A DNA stretch of 64,000 nt from Chengkuizengella sp. SCS-71B (GCF_040100845.1 NZ_JAZHSH010000001.1:2836501-2900500), one strand, 5' to 3'. Numbered from the stretch's first letter, positions 10,801 through 20,067 are shown. Program-made: numbers and translations. Notes: generated by a model not told the origin, from the sequence alone.

Positions 10801-11671
10801 AACAAACATATAATCGTTTCCAATCTTTTCCATTGGCAGCAGATAGTAGTTGCTCAACTAATTGAATATCTTCCAATATGTTATCCACATAAACGAAAGG
10901 TCCGTTCGGTCCATTTGCTAATTTTAACGCTTCTTTTAATAACCCTATAATGCCATTTAATTCAATCTGCACACTTTCTATTAAACTTTGCAGCCACAAC
11001 TGACCGTGTTCTACGTAGTTATCTTCTTCATGTTGACTTACAGCATGAAATGTATCTGCCATTTGTTGCAACCATTTATCTGGCCATGGGTGGCTTCGCG
11101 AGTAATGATATAAACGCAGCACCAACTGAAATAACAAGTCATCGTTTCTTTCTCCAGTATAAGCTTCTACAAGCTTCCAAAAATCACTATCCGGAGGACT
11201 GCACTCATAATGTCGTTCAAATAAATCTTCTAAAACTTCCTGTCTAATTAATTCCGTTTCTGTGTCGTTGCCTATTCTGAATTTAGGGTCCATTTGAATA
11301 GAATGAAAATTTTGCTGAATTACTTCTAGACAGAAAGAATGCAAGGTTGTAATATTTGCTTTATGAATTAACGTAAGCTGCTTTTTCAGATGACTTGACT
11401 GTGGTTTTTTGGATAACTCTTTTTCCAAAGCTTCTCTAATTCTATGTCTCATTTCTGAAGCAGCAGCTTTCGTAAATGTTGCAACTAGCAAACGATCGAC
11501 ATCAATTCCATCCTCTTCTGAAGAAATTAATCGTATGATTCGTTCTACAAGAACAGCAGTTTTTCCTGACCCTGCAGCTGCTGAAATGAGGACATTATCT
11601 CCTCTAGTTGAAATAGCTAACCATTGATCATCTGTCCAATAGCTACCTTTTGGTTTAGGTACTGAGATCAC
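7841..11671 (-). CDS. addA: ATP-dependent helicase/nuclease subunit A
   Basis: This is the helicase-nuclease subunit of the AddAB complex, which resects double-strand breaks up to a Chi site and loads RecA. The 1276-residue protein has Walker A (AAAGSGKT, 31-38), UvrD-like helicase motifs (DEYQDTN; VMSIHKSKGLEFPVVF-type motif V; LYVALTRAKEKL motif VI) and a C-terminal RecB-family nuclease with GIIDCLF and DYKTD. Its ATG overlaps the addB stop by four bases (ATGA), so the two are translationally coupled. It is slightly longer than the Bacillus subtilis protein but collinear. Confidence 0.97.
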   Translation of the reverse strand: MISVPKPKGSYWTDDQWLAISTRGDNVLISAAAGSGKTAVLVERIIRLISSEEDGIDVDRLLVATFTKAAASEMRHRIREALEKELSKKPQSSHLKKQLTLIHKANITTLHSFCLEVIQQNFHSIQMDPKFRIGNDTETELIRQEVLEDLFERHYECSPPDSDFWKLVEAYTGERNDDLLFQLVLRLYHYSRSHPWPDKWLQQMADTFHAVSQHEEDNYVEHGQLWLQSLIESVQIELNGIIGLLKEALKLANGPNGPFVYVDNILEDIQLVEQLLSAANGKDWKRLYVCFQNIQFPKLKSTRNQEIDSQLLDQVKELRNEAKKLISGIRDELFQRSPETFYQELEEVAPLMQILVKLILDFSDQYQLAKADKGLVDYGDLEHYCLQILCNVESDYDNIQPSQIALNYQKNFEEVLIDEYQDTNMVQEAILSLISKDKPGNRFMVGDVKQSIYRFRLAEPGLFLDKYKRYESVNTKVQYQDGVKIDLSKNFRSRKEIINGVNYIFKQLMNESIGEMAYDEKAALIYGDGFSEMNQLGEANSSIHIQLIDRSSEVNQQQNSESEENLKDWIESQDVETAQLEALNIIKQIKKLVGQNGEPFYVTDKHGNASPATYKDIVILLRSTQQWSSIFIDEFKKSGIPCYADLDSGYFDAGEVEVMLSVLKVIDNPYQDIALAAVLRSPIVQLSANDMALIRLADSKHSYFEALQAFVNQKSNDEHELKNKLDQFLIQLESWRKKARQGALSDLIWHIYRETLFYDMVGGMPGGIQKQANLRLLYDRAKQYEKTSFRGLFRFLTFINQMRDKGGDLGAARAVGEQENVVRLMSIHKSKGLEFPVVFVAGINKMFNFQDLNNPFLMHKQLGFGPKYVDIPNRISYPTLPSLAIKRRLQLEMLAEEMRILYVALTRAKEKLFLIGTIKDFKKKLLKWSPMIENTSSQLPDYVLVKARSYFDWLGPALIRHDHMKPMRDLLDHQLMPRFKENSCDSKWVFEILPAHELVDKEIDELLPETKIESLTNLQNLEQKTDSIVFDLLSHKFTWIDQNRLSQTLLSKTSVSEMKRIAELKTEMFAKSDEETIKTSLLTSIPQKNNLKRRPRFMEQKQVNAAERGTVYHSIMQHIPLQKVISLEVIQQTLNHLQMKNMISVEQSEEVDISVIHAFFQSDLGTRLNLSKRFYREVPFSYGLPAKDVYGSLDTEASSEIVLIQGIIDCLFLENDHFILIDYKTDAVYGNKINEIKERYKMQIEMYTKAVEHIWKIPVSEQYLYLFDGAHTVKIN

Positions 11672-14600
11672 ATGAATTCACCTCTTTCCTTACTCTCTTG
11701 CTCTATTGTTGTTAGAACCTCTTCATTGGATTTCATTTGTAATTCACGATAATCATTGTTTTCATATAAAGTATTAAACTGGCAAATAGATTTATACTCG
11801 CAATACGTACAGGCAATTTTCTTACCCATTCGATACGGTTTGATATCAACATTTCCATCCATAATCTCTGATCCGATATTCACTATCATTTGTCTTGTAT
11901 ACCCTCTTAATTGCTTCCATTGCTCTTCTTCTACTACTGAAGATGTTTTATAAAACCCACCTTTAGACTTAACGGCTACTGGAATCATGTTTGAATGACC
12001 ATTATTTAATTGTAAATCCATCTTTTTCACCATATCTTCATCAGCCAGCAAAAGACCCTTCATTTTAAAACGTTTAAACAACTGCTCTTCTGCTTGTTCA
12101 GGAGAAAGGTCATTAGATAATTTCAACATTGGATTTTGCACATGAAAATATAATACACCCGCTGGTTTTGCTTGCTCCCCTAACCATTTTTCAGAATGAG
12201 TAATAATTACATCTAAATACGTAAGCATCTGCAAGGACAGGCCATAAAAAACTTCTGACAAATTTAAAGATTTTTCACTGGATTTGTAATCAATGACTCT
12301 TAGTAAAACTCCCTGATCATTATAGGCACGATCTACACGATCAATTCTCCCCTTCATTTCCATTTCATATCCTTGAGCTAAATCCAGCTTTAAAGGGGGT
12401 AATGTACCGTTTAGACCAAAATCAATTTCAAAACCAATCGGTTCAAAATCTGACCTTTTGGCTTGTTCACTTAATATTAATGTTGCTCGGCTGATAATGT
12501 TTGTTAATTTTTTTGTAATGTATAAATACCTTTTAGAGCTGAATAAGATTTCACTCTGCAATTTAGGAGATAATAACTTCACTGATTGTTCTGCACGTTG
12601 AATACAGTCCTCTTTGGATAAATCAGACCATTTCACCTTACTCTCTAATAATTGTTCAGATATCATCTTTAACGCTGCATGAAATAGCTGTCCAATATCC
12701 GGTGCTTCTAAACGATAAATTTTTCTTTCTTTTAATCGTAGTCCATAAGAAACAAAATGTGCATACGGACATGAAATAAACTTCTCCATTCGAGAAACGC
12801 TAGTATATAATTTATCCCCATATATTTTTAAACCTGTATCCACAGATAAAAATTGTTCTTCATTGGTAAAAAAAACACCGTAACATAAACGTTCTAATTT
12901 ATCTTTCCACTTTTCTTTTGCATGAAACCAATGGAAAACTTGCAACCATATATCTGATAACGGAGCTCCATTTTTCCATTGCTGTAATTGTATCATCAAG
13001 TAGGATAAAACCCGCTCTGGATGCTCAAAAAATGAGATAATCTCATCCAACTTTGTTAAAGCTGTTGGATCAGCAGAGAGTAGCTTTGTTTCAAGATGAG
13101 GGAACATTTTTTTGATTTTAAATACGACCTCAGAGGATAGAAGTGTGTTCCCTTCTTCATCAGACATAGGATAGCTGATCCATAACTTATCATTGCTTGT
13201 TGTTAAAGTTGTATAAATTAAAAATTGCTCTTCCATTAATCTCTGTTTACTATTGGGGGCTAGTTCAATGCCAGATTCAAGTAAAAATTCACGTTCATGT
13301 TCAGTTAACACCCCGTCTTCTTTCATTGTAGCAGGCAAAACTCCATCATTCACTCCGACTAGAAAACAATATTTAATATCACTTGAGCGTGTGCGCTCCA
13401 TGCTTCCGATTAATACTTGATCTAAAGAGGGCGGAACAAGTCCCATCTTTATCCCTTCTAATCCAGTATTGATTAACTCTGCAAGTAATTCGTTTGTTAT
13501 TTCTTCTTCACCGATCACTTCTACTAGCTGATCAAACACATCCATTACACTACCCCATATTTGATTATGGACTTTGGATTGTTCAGTCTCACCCTGCTCC
13601 ATACTTTCTAAACCCCATTGCTCCAATCTTTCATAAATATGCATAGATTCCAACAATTCAAAAAGTATTGATACTTTTTCACGTACTTTTCCAGCCTTAC
13701 TCATTTGATTTTGGAACTTGAGGATAGGTTGTACTACAAGGTCTTTTGTCATATTTAAACGTTTAAAAAACTGTGTTTCTTCTTTTTTATTTGTGAACTG
13801 TTCCGCATCTTCTAAAGATTTTATTTTATATTTCCAAGGCATGTTATCTGTCCACTTTGAACCTTGAATTCCAAAAGCTAAAACGTAATTCTCTAATTCA
13901 TCAAATGTAATAAATTGAGACTCTTCATTTTCCAATTCTATCTGTTGGAAAAATCCTGTTTTTATACAACGAAAAACGGCTTCATATCTCCAATAGTAAT
14001 TCACAACTTCTAAAGCTGACCGAATGAATTCAACTAATGGATGATTCATAACTTCACGTTTTTCATCAACAAAATATGGAATCTCATAATCTGAAAAAAT
14101 AGTAGAGAAGAGATCTTGATAATCCTGCATATTCCTTATTAATACTGCAAAATCTCTCCAGCGATAATTTTGCTCACGAACCAAGCGAACCATTTGACGA
14201 GCTACACCTTCAACTTCCGCTCTACGATGAACTGCAGCATATATTTCTATATGTTCATTAACCTTTTTACCTGTCCACTTTAAACCTGTTTCAATATGCT
14301 GTTCTAAATGTTCAATAGGTGCATTATGAATAAAACGTTTTGTTTGATTTAAAATGATTGTTTCTTCTTGTTGAAGCTTTAATTCCTCAATCAATTTCTG
14401 AAGATGAATCATTGTCTTAGCTGTAGGATGAAATAAATCTAACTCTTTTGTTTCATCCTGTGCATGGTAAGCTTGATCTATTGTAAGTGTTATCTTCACT
14501 TTTTTTGCAAATTGAAGAAGCTGTCCTAAGATCTTATATTCTAATGGCGTGAAACCATGAAATCCATCCACCCATATTTCTGCTTTTTGTATGTATTGGG

Positions 14601-15189
14601 AATCTTTAATTTGATTAGCCATTAAATCAAGATAGTCCTCTGCATCGATATATTGCGATTGAAAGAAGTATTCATATTGTTCATATAACAAATAAATATC
14701 ATGTAATTTATTCTTAAAAGTAGGGTCTTCACTTCTGAACTGATCCTCAAATTTTTGTAAATAATTTTTTATATCTCGAGATTTTAAACAATATCTTTTA
14801 AATTCATTAAATAAATCATTTATCTCATCTAAAAAACCAATCTGTCTTGCAGATTGATGGAAACATTTCAGCTTGCTATTTTGTTCTTTTAAGATTTTAT
14901 ATAAAAGCAGTTTTTTACCAGTATCATCAATAGGAGAGAGTATAGTACCTCCCGTCTCCTGCATAATTTGATATGCTAGTCTTCGAAAGCTCAGTACCTG
15001 AGCACGCATCATCCCAGTTAGATCTGGTGACGTGACAATCTTATGCTCCATTTGAAAACTCACCTGCTCAGGGACTAACATAATAAGAGGATCTCCAATT
15101 GGATTCTTTCTTAACTCCTCACAAATTTCATCTACACAAAACTGGCTTTTCCCAGTCCCTGCTCTTCCTAATACAAATTGCACTGACAA
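11668..15189 (-). CDS. addB: ATP-dependent helicase/deoxyribonuclease subunit B
   Basis: This is the partner of AddA. The 1173-residue protein has a Walker A (GRAGTGKS, 8-15), an inactivated-helicase-like core and a C-terminal nuclease with GRIDRVD and VIDYKSS. An iron-sulfur-type cysteine set is visible: SCPYAHF at the start of the nuclease domain and ACTYCEYKSIC near the C terminus, as in the AddB Fe-S staple. It is the first gene of the addBA operon. No other gene is close upstream; the divergent yqeW starts 201 bases away. Confidence 0.97.
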   Translation of the reverse strand: MSVQFVLGRAGTGKSQFCVDEICEELRKNPIGDPLIMLVPEQVSFQMEHKIVTSPDLTGMMRAQVLSFRRLAYQIMQETGGTILSPIDDTGKKLLLYKILKEQNSKLKCFHQSARQIGFLDEINDLFNEFKRYCLKSRDIKNYLQKFEDQFRSEDPTFKNKLHDIYLLYEQYEYFFQSQYIDAEDYLDLMANQIKDSQYIQKAEIWVDGFHGFTPLEYKILGQLLQFAKKVKITLTIDQAYHAQDETKELDLFHPTAKTMIHLQKLIEELKLQQEETIILNQTKRFIHNAPIEHLEQHIETGLKWTGKKVNEHIEIYAAVHRRAEVEGVARQMVRLVREQNYRWRDFAVLIRNMQDYQDLFSTIFSDYEIPYFVDEKREVMNHPLVEFIRSALEVVNYYWRYEAVFRCIKTGFFQQIELENEESQFITFDELENYVLAFGIQGSKWTDNMPWKYKIKSLEDAEQFTNKKEETQFFKRLNMTKDLVVQPILKFQNQMSKAGKVREKVSILFELLESMHIYERLEQWGLESMEQGETEQSKVHNQIWGSVMDVFDQLVEVIGEEEITNELLAELINTGLEGIKMGLVPPSLDQVLIGSMERTRSSDIKYCFLVGVNDGVLPATMKEDGVLTEHEREFLLESGIELAPNSKQRLMEEQFLIYTTLTTSNDKLWISYPMSDEEGNTLLSSEVVFKIKKMFPHLETKLLSADPTALTKLDEIISFFEHPERVLSYLMIQLQQWKNGAPLSDIWLQVFHWFHAKEKWKDKLERLCYGVFFTNEEQFLSVDTGLKIYGDKLYTSVSRMEKFISCPYAHFVSYGLRLKERKIYRLEAPDIGQLFHAALKMISEQLLESKVKWSDLSKEDCIQRAEQSVKLLSPKLQSEILFSSKRYLYITKKLTNIISRATLILSEQAKRSDFEPIGFEIDFGLNGTLPPLKLDLAQGYEMEMKGRIDRVDRAYNDQGVLLRVIDYKSSEKSLNLSEVFYGLSLQMLTYLDVIITHSEKWLGEQAKPAGVLYFHVQNPMLKLSNDLSPEQAEEQLFKRFKMKGLLLADEDMVKKMDLQLNNGHSNMIPVAVKSKGGFYKTSSVVEEEQWKQLRGYTRQMIVNIGSEIMDGNVDIKPYRMGKKIACTYCEYKSICQFNTLYENNDYRELQMKSNEEVLTTIEQESKERGEFM

Positions 15190-15390
15190 ACCAAATAACC
15201 CCCTAGTTCAAAACAAAATGAAATACAATCACCTATATTTCATTTATAATTCCATAATAATTCTCATTTGTTTTATTGTTGCTGTCATGCTTGTCTATTC
15301 ATTTTCATATATATAGTTACACCAAAATATAAAATTCACATATTAAAAGTTCTTCTATAAGTATATCTTTTTGGAGAGGATTTTCATAGA

Positions 15391-16353
15391 ATGATAAATG
15401 ATATATTACTTCCTTTATTTACTGGATTATGTTTATTTTTATTTGGGATGAAAATAATGGAGTTAGCTTTGCAGAAGTGGGCAGGTTCTCATCTTAAAAA
15501 TACATTAGAACGATTTACGAAAACACCATTACGAGGAATGGTAACTGGGACTGCTTTAACAGCATTTTTACAAAGCAGCAGTGCGATAACTGTCATTACA
15601 ATTGGAATGGTAAATGCGAAAATAATGACCTTCCCAAGAACATTAGGAATTATATTAGGTACAAATATAGGCACTTGTATTACAACGGAATTAATTGGAT
15701 TAAATATTAACTATCTTGCACTCCCAATGCTAATTGTTTGTTTTATCATTTGGATGCTCAGCTGGTATTTTCAAGAACAACAAGAACAAACTCTTTTCAT
15801 TCGTATCGTATTGATTTTAAGGTATTTATCTTTAGCAATCATGGGATTCTCCTGTGTCTTATTGGGGGTTGAAGTCATGCAGGCCGTGGTCCCTGCTTTA
15901 CAGTCGAGAGGGATGTTCACTTGGTTTTTGGAACAATCTCAGCAAAGTTTATTATGGGGTATTATTGCTGGTACTTGTATAACCGCGATCATTCAAAGCA
16001 GTGCAGCAATGGTTGCCATAACAATGAGTTTAATTACATTAGATGCTTTTTCACTTGAGTTAGGCATTGCCATTATCATTGGAGCAAATATTGGAACATG
16101 TGTAACATCAATGATTGCGAGTATTGGAGGTAGTAAATCTGGGCAATTTGTTGCATGGTCACATGTTATTTTAAATGTGGGCGGTGCTATTTTATTCTTC
16201 CCACTGCTGTCAGTACTTGCGAATATTTCGGCTTCTATCTCCTCGAACCCCTCGGAACAAATAGCCCATGCTCAGACTATATATAACGTGGTCTCTTCTA
16301 TCATTGCTCTTCCGTTATGTTATTTGTCTTTCATTAAAAGGCTTGAAAGTTAA
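15391..16353 (+). CDS. yqeW: Na+/phosphate cotransporter family protein (YqeW-like)
   Basis: This is a 320-residue multi-span membrane protein of the NptA/PNaS family. The duplicated QSSSA-type core is clear: FLQSSSAITVITIGMVNA and, in the second half, IIQSSAAMVAITMSL. Each is followed by a GANIGTC / GTNIGTC element. No C-terminal PhoU-like domain is present, so this is the short form. In Bacillus subtilis yqeW lies between yqeV (mtaB) and rpsU, which fits its position here. AGAGGA precedes the ATG. Phosphate as substrate is inferred from the family. Confidence 0.88.
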   Translation: MINDILLPLFTGLCLFLFGMKIMELALQKWAGSHLKNTLERFTKTPLRGMVTGTALTAFLQSSSAITVITIGMVNAKIMTFPRTLGIILGTNIGTCITTELIGLNINYLALPMLIVCFIIWMLSWYFQEQQEQTLFIRIVLILRYLSLAIMGFSCVLLGVEVMQAVVPALQSRGMFTWFLEQSQQSLLWGIIAGTCITAIIQSSAAMVAITMSLITLDAFSLELGIAIIIGANIGTCVTSMIASIGGSKSGQFVAWSHVILNVGGAILFFPLLSVLANISASISSNPSEQIAHAQTIYNVVSSIIALPLCYLSFIKRLES

Positions 16354-16378
16354 TTTCAAATTCCAGTTGATATTACTA

Positions 16379-16513
16379 CTATTTCAATATAATTTTAACT
16401 ATTAATATGGCTCCTAAAACAAAAAATAACCCAATTATAATAGGAAGAGCACCTGCTGCTAACACAAAAGGTAAAGCTAGTAATAGGACTAGATAAAAGA
16501 ATATTTTATACAT
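16379..16513 (-). CDS. Small hydrophobic membrane protein, 44 residues
   Basis: This short gene starts at an ATG six bases after AGGGGG and ends at TAG. The product is almost wholly hydrophobic: MYKIFFYLVLLLALPFVL, then a Gly/Pro hinge (AAGALPI), then a second hydrophobic stretch and a basic tail. This suggests a two-pass or hairpin membrane peptide. I do not recognise a family. It lies between convergent yqeW and the NUDIX gene and reads in the same direction as the latter. A good ribosome site and the uniform character make it likely to be expressed, but nothing shows its function. Confidence 0.55.
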   Translation of the reverse strand: MYKIFFYLVLLLALPFVLAAGALPIIIGLFFVLGAILIVKIILK

Positions 16514-16589
16514 ATTGTGCCCCCTTAGTTGTTTTCTAGTAATTTTAGGTTATCACCATAGTAAACAACTAGATATTTCCAAAGGTATA

Positions 16590-17039
16590 CTAATCAACCT
16601 TCACCTCATATCCTAGCTTTAATAATGCTTTTTGTAACACATCGTTATTGTTATCATACCCATTATGTATTTGTTTGCGCCAAGCTTCTTTTGGAGTCAG
16701 CCAATCTACACATGATATTTCTTCTTCCTGAGCTTGTAAAACTCCCTCTTTGGCTTCAACTAAAAAATAGTGAACTTCCTTATCTATAACACCTAATTGA
16801 GGTGAATCGTATTGATAATTTACAACCTTCAAAGGAATTGCTTCCTTGATTGTACCCTTCATCCCTGTTTCTTCTTCAATCTCTCTTAGAGCAGTTTGTT
16901 CTATCGTTTCTCCTGGCTCCATCTTACCTTTAGCTAAAGTCGTTATTCCAAAACGATCCTGTATCATTTGTATGAGTAATTTATCATTCTCATATTTGTA
17001 GACCACACCACCGGCTGAAACTTCTCTCTTCATATTCAT
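16590..17039 (-). CDS. NUDIX hydrolase
   Basis: The 149-residue protein contains the Nudix box with the canonical spacing: Gly38, Glu44 and REIEEETG at 52-59. These bind the divalent metal that cleaves nucleoside diphosphate-linked substrates. The N terminus KREVSAGGVVYKYENDKLLIQMIQD resembles the diadenosine-polyphosphate/8-oxo-dGTP group, but the substrate cannot be told from sequence. The ATG lies 9 bases after GAGGTG. It is downstream of mtaB on the same strand, with a long-loop hairpin between them. Confidence 0.88.
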   Translation of the reverse strand: MNMKREVSAGGVVYKYENDKLLIQMIQDRFGITTLAKGKMEPGETIEQTALREIEEETGMKGTIKEAIPLKVVNYQYDSPQLGVIDKEVHYFLVEAKEGVLQAQEEEISCVDWLTPKEAWRKQIHNGYDNNNDVLQKALLKLGYEVKVD

Positions 17040-17075
17040 CTTTCACCACACCTCAATATTAAATTACTTTGACTA

Positions 17076-17133
17076 AACCCCACAAAAGTTAATCACTCAC
17101 TTTATAAATTTAATCGTGATACTTTGTGGGGTC
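17076..17133 (-). terminator. Hairpin terminator after mtaB
   Basis: An 11-bp stem (ACCCCACAAAG with CTTTGTGGGGT, one mismatch) flanks a loop of about 35 bases that itself contains ATCAC/GTGAT. It is followed on the minus strand by TTTAGTC. The loop is long for an intrinsic terminator, so an attenuator is an alternative. Confidence 0.5.
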
Positions 17134-17173
17134 TATAAATTTTAATCCCGTTATTCAAAAATTATTTACTCAT

Positions 17174-18523
17174 TTATACAGCATTCACATTGGAAGGCTC
17201 TAAAACTCTTACGATCTTTCCTTTACACTCATTCACTCCAGCTTCGGCAATTTTCACTTTACACACTTTTCCAATTAAATCATCAGTACCTTCCATGATA
17301 ACCTGTAAATAGTTATCTGAATGTCCAGTAATGACTTGACTATCTTCATTATTTTTTGCTGTCTCTGGAATTACTTCAATCACTTGATTCTCGAATTTCT
17401 TTGCATATTCTAATTGCATTTTTTCTGAAAGATCAATCAATTCATGAACACGACGATTTTTCTCTTCCAGATCCACTTGCTGATCCATCTTCGCCGCTGG
17501 AGTACCTGTACGTTTAGAATAAGGGAATACATGCAGCTCGGAAAATTTACATTTTTCTATAAACTTATAGCTGTTCTCAAACTTTTCCTCATCTTCCCCT
17601 GGGAACCCTACAATGATATCTGTCGTAATTGCAACGTCTGGCATAATTTCATGGATTTTATCAATCTTTTCTCCAAACTCTTCGATTGTATATTTTCTAC
17701 GCATCGCTTTAAGAACTTCATTATCCCCTGCTTGTAATGGGATGTGTAAATGACGACACATTTTATCTGATGTTTTTAATACTTCAATCACTTCATCTGT
17801 AATCTGACTTGCTTCAATTGAACTTATTCTAATACGTTTTAAACCTTCTATTTTATCCAAATCCCATAATAAATCAGCTAATTTATAATTGTCTAGGTCA
17901 TCCCCATAACCACCTGTATGAATTCCTGTTAATACAATTTCTTGATAACCAGAGTCTACTAACTTTCTTGCTTGTTTAACTACATCCTCTGGAGCTCGAC
18001 TTCGACTCAATCCACGTGTCCAAGGAATAATACAAAAAGTACAAAAATTGTTACAGCCCTCTTGTATTTTCAAAAATGCTCTGGTACGCTCAGAAAAATC
18101 AGGTACATCTAATTCTTCAAAGTTACGAGTTTTCATAATATTTCTGACAGCATTAATCGGTTGTCTTTCCTTTTGGATTTGTTTAACATAATCCATTATT
18201 TTCTCTCTATCTTGTGTACCTATGACAAGGTCAACACCATCAATATCTAAAATTTCTTTTGATGCTGTTTGAGCATAACAACCTGTAACGGCAATGATTG
18301 CCTCTGGATTTCTTCGAATAGCTCTTCGAATCATTTGTCTACTTTTCTTATCACCTGTATTTGTTACAGAACATGTATTAATAACATACACATCCGCTGG
18401 TTCATTTGTATCATCAAAGTCTACTTGTTCATATCCTTCATTTTTAAAAAGCTGCCAAATCGCTTCAGTATCATAGAAATTCACTTTGCAACCTAATGTA
18501 TGAAACGCAACTTTTTTCATCAT
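17174..18523 (-). CDS. mtaB: tRNA (N6-threonylcarbamoyladenosine(37)-C2)-methylthiotransferase
   Basis: This radical-SAM enzyme adds the methylthio group to t6A37 in tRNAs reading ANN codons. The 449-residue protein has the N-terminal UPF0004 domain with three cluster cysteines (LGCKVN, NTCSVTN, TGCYAQT), the radical-SAM CNNFCTFC motif, and a C-terminal TRAM domain. It corresponds to Bacillus subtilis YqeV. Its start ATG overlaps the end of rsmE, and the gene follows rsmE as in other Bacillales, so the two are probably co-translated. Confidence 0.95.
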   Translation of the reverse strand: MMKKVAFHTLGCKVNFYDTEAIWQLFKNEGYEQVDFDDTNEPADVYVINTCSVTNTGDKKSRQMIRRAIRRNPEAIIAVTGCYAQTASKEILDIDGVDLVIGTQDREKIMDYVKQIQKERQPINAVRNIMKTRNFEELDVPDFSERTRAFLKIQEGCNNFCTFCIIPWTRGLSRSRAPEDVVKQARKLVDSGYQEIVLTGIHTGGYGDDLDNYKLADLLWDLDKIEGLKRIRISSIEASQITDEVIEVLKTSDKMCRHLHIPLQAGDNEVLKAMRRKYTIEEFGEKIDKIHEIMPDVAITTDIIVGFPGEDEEKFENSYKFIEKCKFSELHVFPYSKRTGTPAAKMDQQVDLEEKNRRVHELIDLSEKMQLEYAKKFENQVIEVIPETAKNNEDSQVITGHSDNYLQVIMEGTDDLIGKVCKVKIAEAGVNECKGKIVRVLEPSNVNAV

Positions 18524-19281
18524 TATACTCCTCCCATCTCACCGTATTCATATAACAAACATGTCAGCCCTACCATAGCGGCTGTTTCAGTTCTTAAAAT
18601 TCTTTTTCCTAAACTAACAGATTGACAGCCTGCTTCCTCTAGCTCTAATATTTCTTTTTCAGTAAATCCGCCCTCAGGTCCTATAATCATCAAAAAAGTT
18701 GGAATTGATTCATGATCTGTTTTCTTCCGGCTTATAATATCCTTTAAATAGATATGATCTTCGTTTTCATAAAAGACAAAACTGGTATCAGCGTCAGAAA
18801 TAACTTTTAGAAGTTCCGGCCAAGTACTAATTCCTTTAATCTGTGGAACTCGATTTCTATGAGCCTGTTCAGCCGCTTCCTTTGCAATCTTATTCCAACG
18901 TTCCATCCTTTTGTTCTTTTTTTTCTCATCATATTGTACAATTGTTCGTTCTGAAATAAATGGAATAAATTGTATTGCACCAATCTCAGTGCTCTTTTGG
19001 ATGATTGCATCCATTTTATCACCTTTAGGTAAACTTTGAGCAATCCAAACATTTATATTGGGTTCGTTGATCCGATCCAAGTCTTTTATGATCGAAGCTA
19101 TGACTTTACTTTTTGTAATCTCTTCTATTTCAACCAAAACATCACGTGTTTCTCCATCACTAACGATAAATTGGTCTTCTATTTTTGCTCGCATGACTTT
19201 GATGAGATGAAACGCATCTTCATCTTCAATGTGAACTTTATTTTCAACAAATTGATTTTTTGAAATAAAATAACGCTGCAT
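18523..19281 (-). CDS. rsmE: 16S rRNA (uracil(1498)-N3)-methyltransferase
   Basis: RsmE methylates U1498 in 16S rRNA. The 252-residue SPOUT-class protein has an N-terminal PUA-like domain (MQRYFISKNQF) and the C-terminal knot with the SAM-binding motifs LMIIGPEGGFTEKEI and LGKRILRTETAA. It overlaps mtaB at its 3' end. The order prmA, then rsmE, then mtaB is the usual Bacillales arrangement, with an M50-like gene inserted between prmA and rsmE. Confidence 0.96.
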   Translation of the reverse strand: MQRYFISKNQFVENKVHIEDEDAFHLIKVMRAKIEDQFIVSDGETRDVLVEIEEITKSKVIASIIKDLDRINEPNINVWIAQSLPKGDKMDAIIQKSTEIGAIQFIPFISERTIVQYDEKKKNKRMERWNKIAKEAAEQAHRNRVPQIKGISTWPELLKVISDADTSFVFYENEDHIYLKDIISRKKTDHESIPTFLMIIGPEGGFTEKEILELEEAGCQSVSLGKRILRTETAAMVGLTCLLYEYGEMGGV

Positions 19282-19383
19282 GTTAACAACAACCTCTTCT
19301 ATATAAAATACCCAAAATATATCTTACTACAAACAAAGCTGATTACGCCACATTTGTTTAGTTTTACCATAAAGAAATTAGAT

Positions 19384-20058
19384 TTAAAAAATGACAGAGA
19401 AAAACTTATCTAATAGTTGAAATATTACAAATTGCAAGTCCAAAATCGGTTGAATTGTCACCATTCTAAGTGGTGGTATAAACACTAAAAGTAAAAAAAT
19501 ATAAATAGAATAGGGTTCAAATTTCGTCATTTTTGCACGGACATGATTTGGCGCTATGTCCTCTAATATCCTATAACCATCCAACGGTGGTAGAGGGATT
19601 AAATTAAATACAAATAACAATATGTTCATTTTTATAAACCATTCTATAAAAGTATTTATGGCATTAAAAACATCAGGTGAAAACCATCCATGAATCACAT
19701 CCGTAAATAATAAATACCAAAATAAAAAACCAATCAAAACTAAGCAAAAATTACTGAATGGTCCAACTAGAGATGTGATTATCCCCATGAATTTGGGTTT
19801 TTTGAAAAGATGTCGATTTACTGGAACAGGTTTACCCCAACCAAATCCTGCTATAAGTAATAATACCATCCCGATAGGGTCAAGGTGGGTTTGTGGATTA
19901 AGGGAAATTCGTCCCTGTTTTTTAGCTGTTAAGTCATTAAACTTATTCGACACGTATGCTTGTGAAAATCCGTGTATGGTAATAGCCATTAAAAATGCTA
20001 ATAAAACAAAAGGCAGTTCGATTAAATCAAAATAAATCAAACGATCTAATAACTCCAT
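19384..20058 (-). CDS. Site-2 protease (M50) homologue lacking the HEXXH motif
   Basis: This 224-residue membrane protein aligns along its whole length with YwhC-type S2P metalloproteases. Kept features are SLNPQTHLDPIGMVLLLIAGFGWGKPVPVN (shown here as blocks SLNPQTHLDPIG and GFGWGKPVPVN) and the C-terminal NLIPLPPLDG, where Asp160 is normally a zinc ligand. The catalytic motif, normally HEFSH, reads HGFSQ at 29-33: the general-base Glu is Gly and the second zinc His is Gln. Each change needs one base. It should therefore be proteolytically inactive. AGGAG precedes the ATG, and the frame is intact, which suggests a retained non-enzymatic role. Confidence 0.88.
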   Translation of the reverse strand: MELLDRLIYFDLIELPFVLLAFLMAITIHGFSQAYVSNKFNDLTAKKQGRISLNPQTHLDPIGMVLLLIAGFGWGKPVPVNRHLFKKPKFMGIITSLVGPFSNFCLVLIGFLFWYLLFTDVIHGWFSPDVFNAINTFIEWFIKMNILLFVFNLIPLPPLDGYRILEDIAPNHVRAKMTKFEPYSIYIFLLLVFIPPLRMVTIQPILDLQFVIFQLLDKFFSVIF

Positions 20059-20067
20059 AACAATCTC

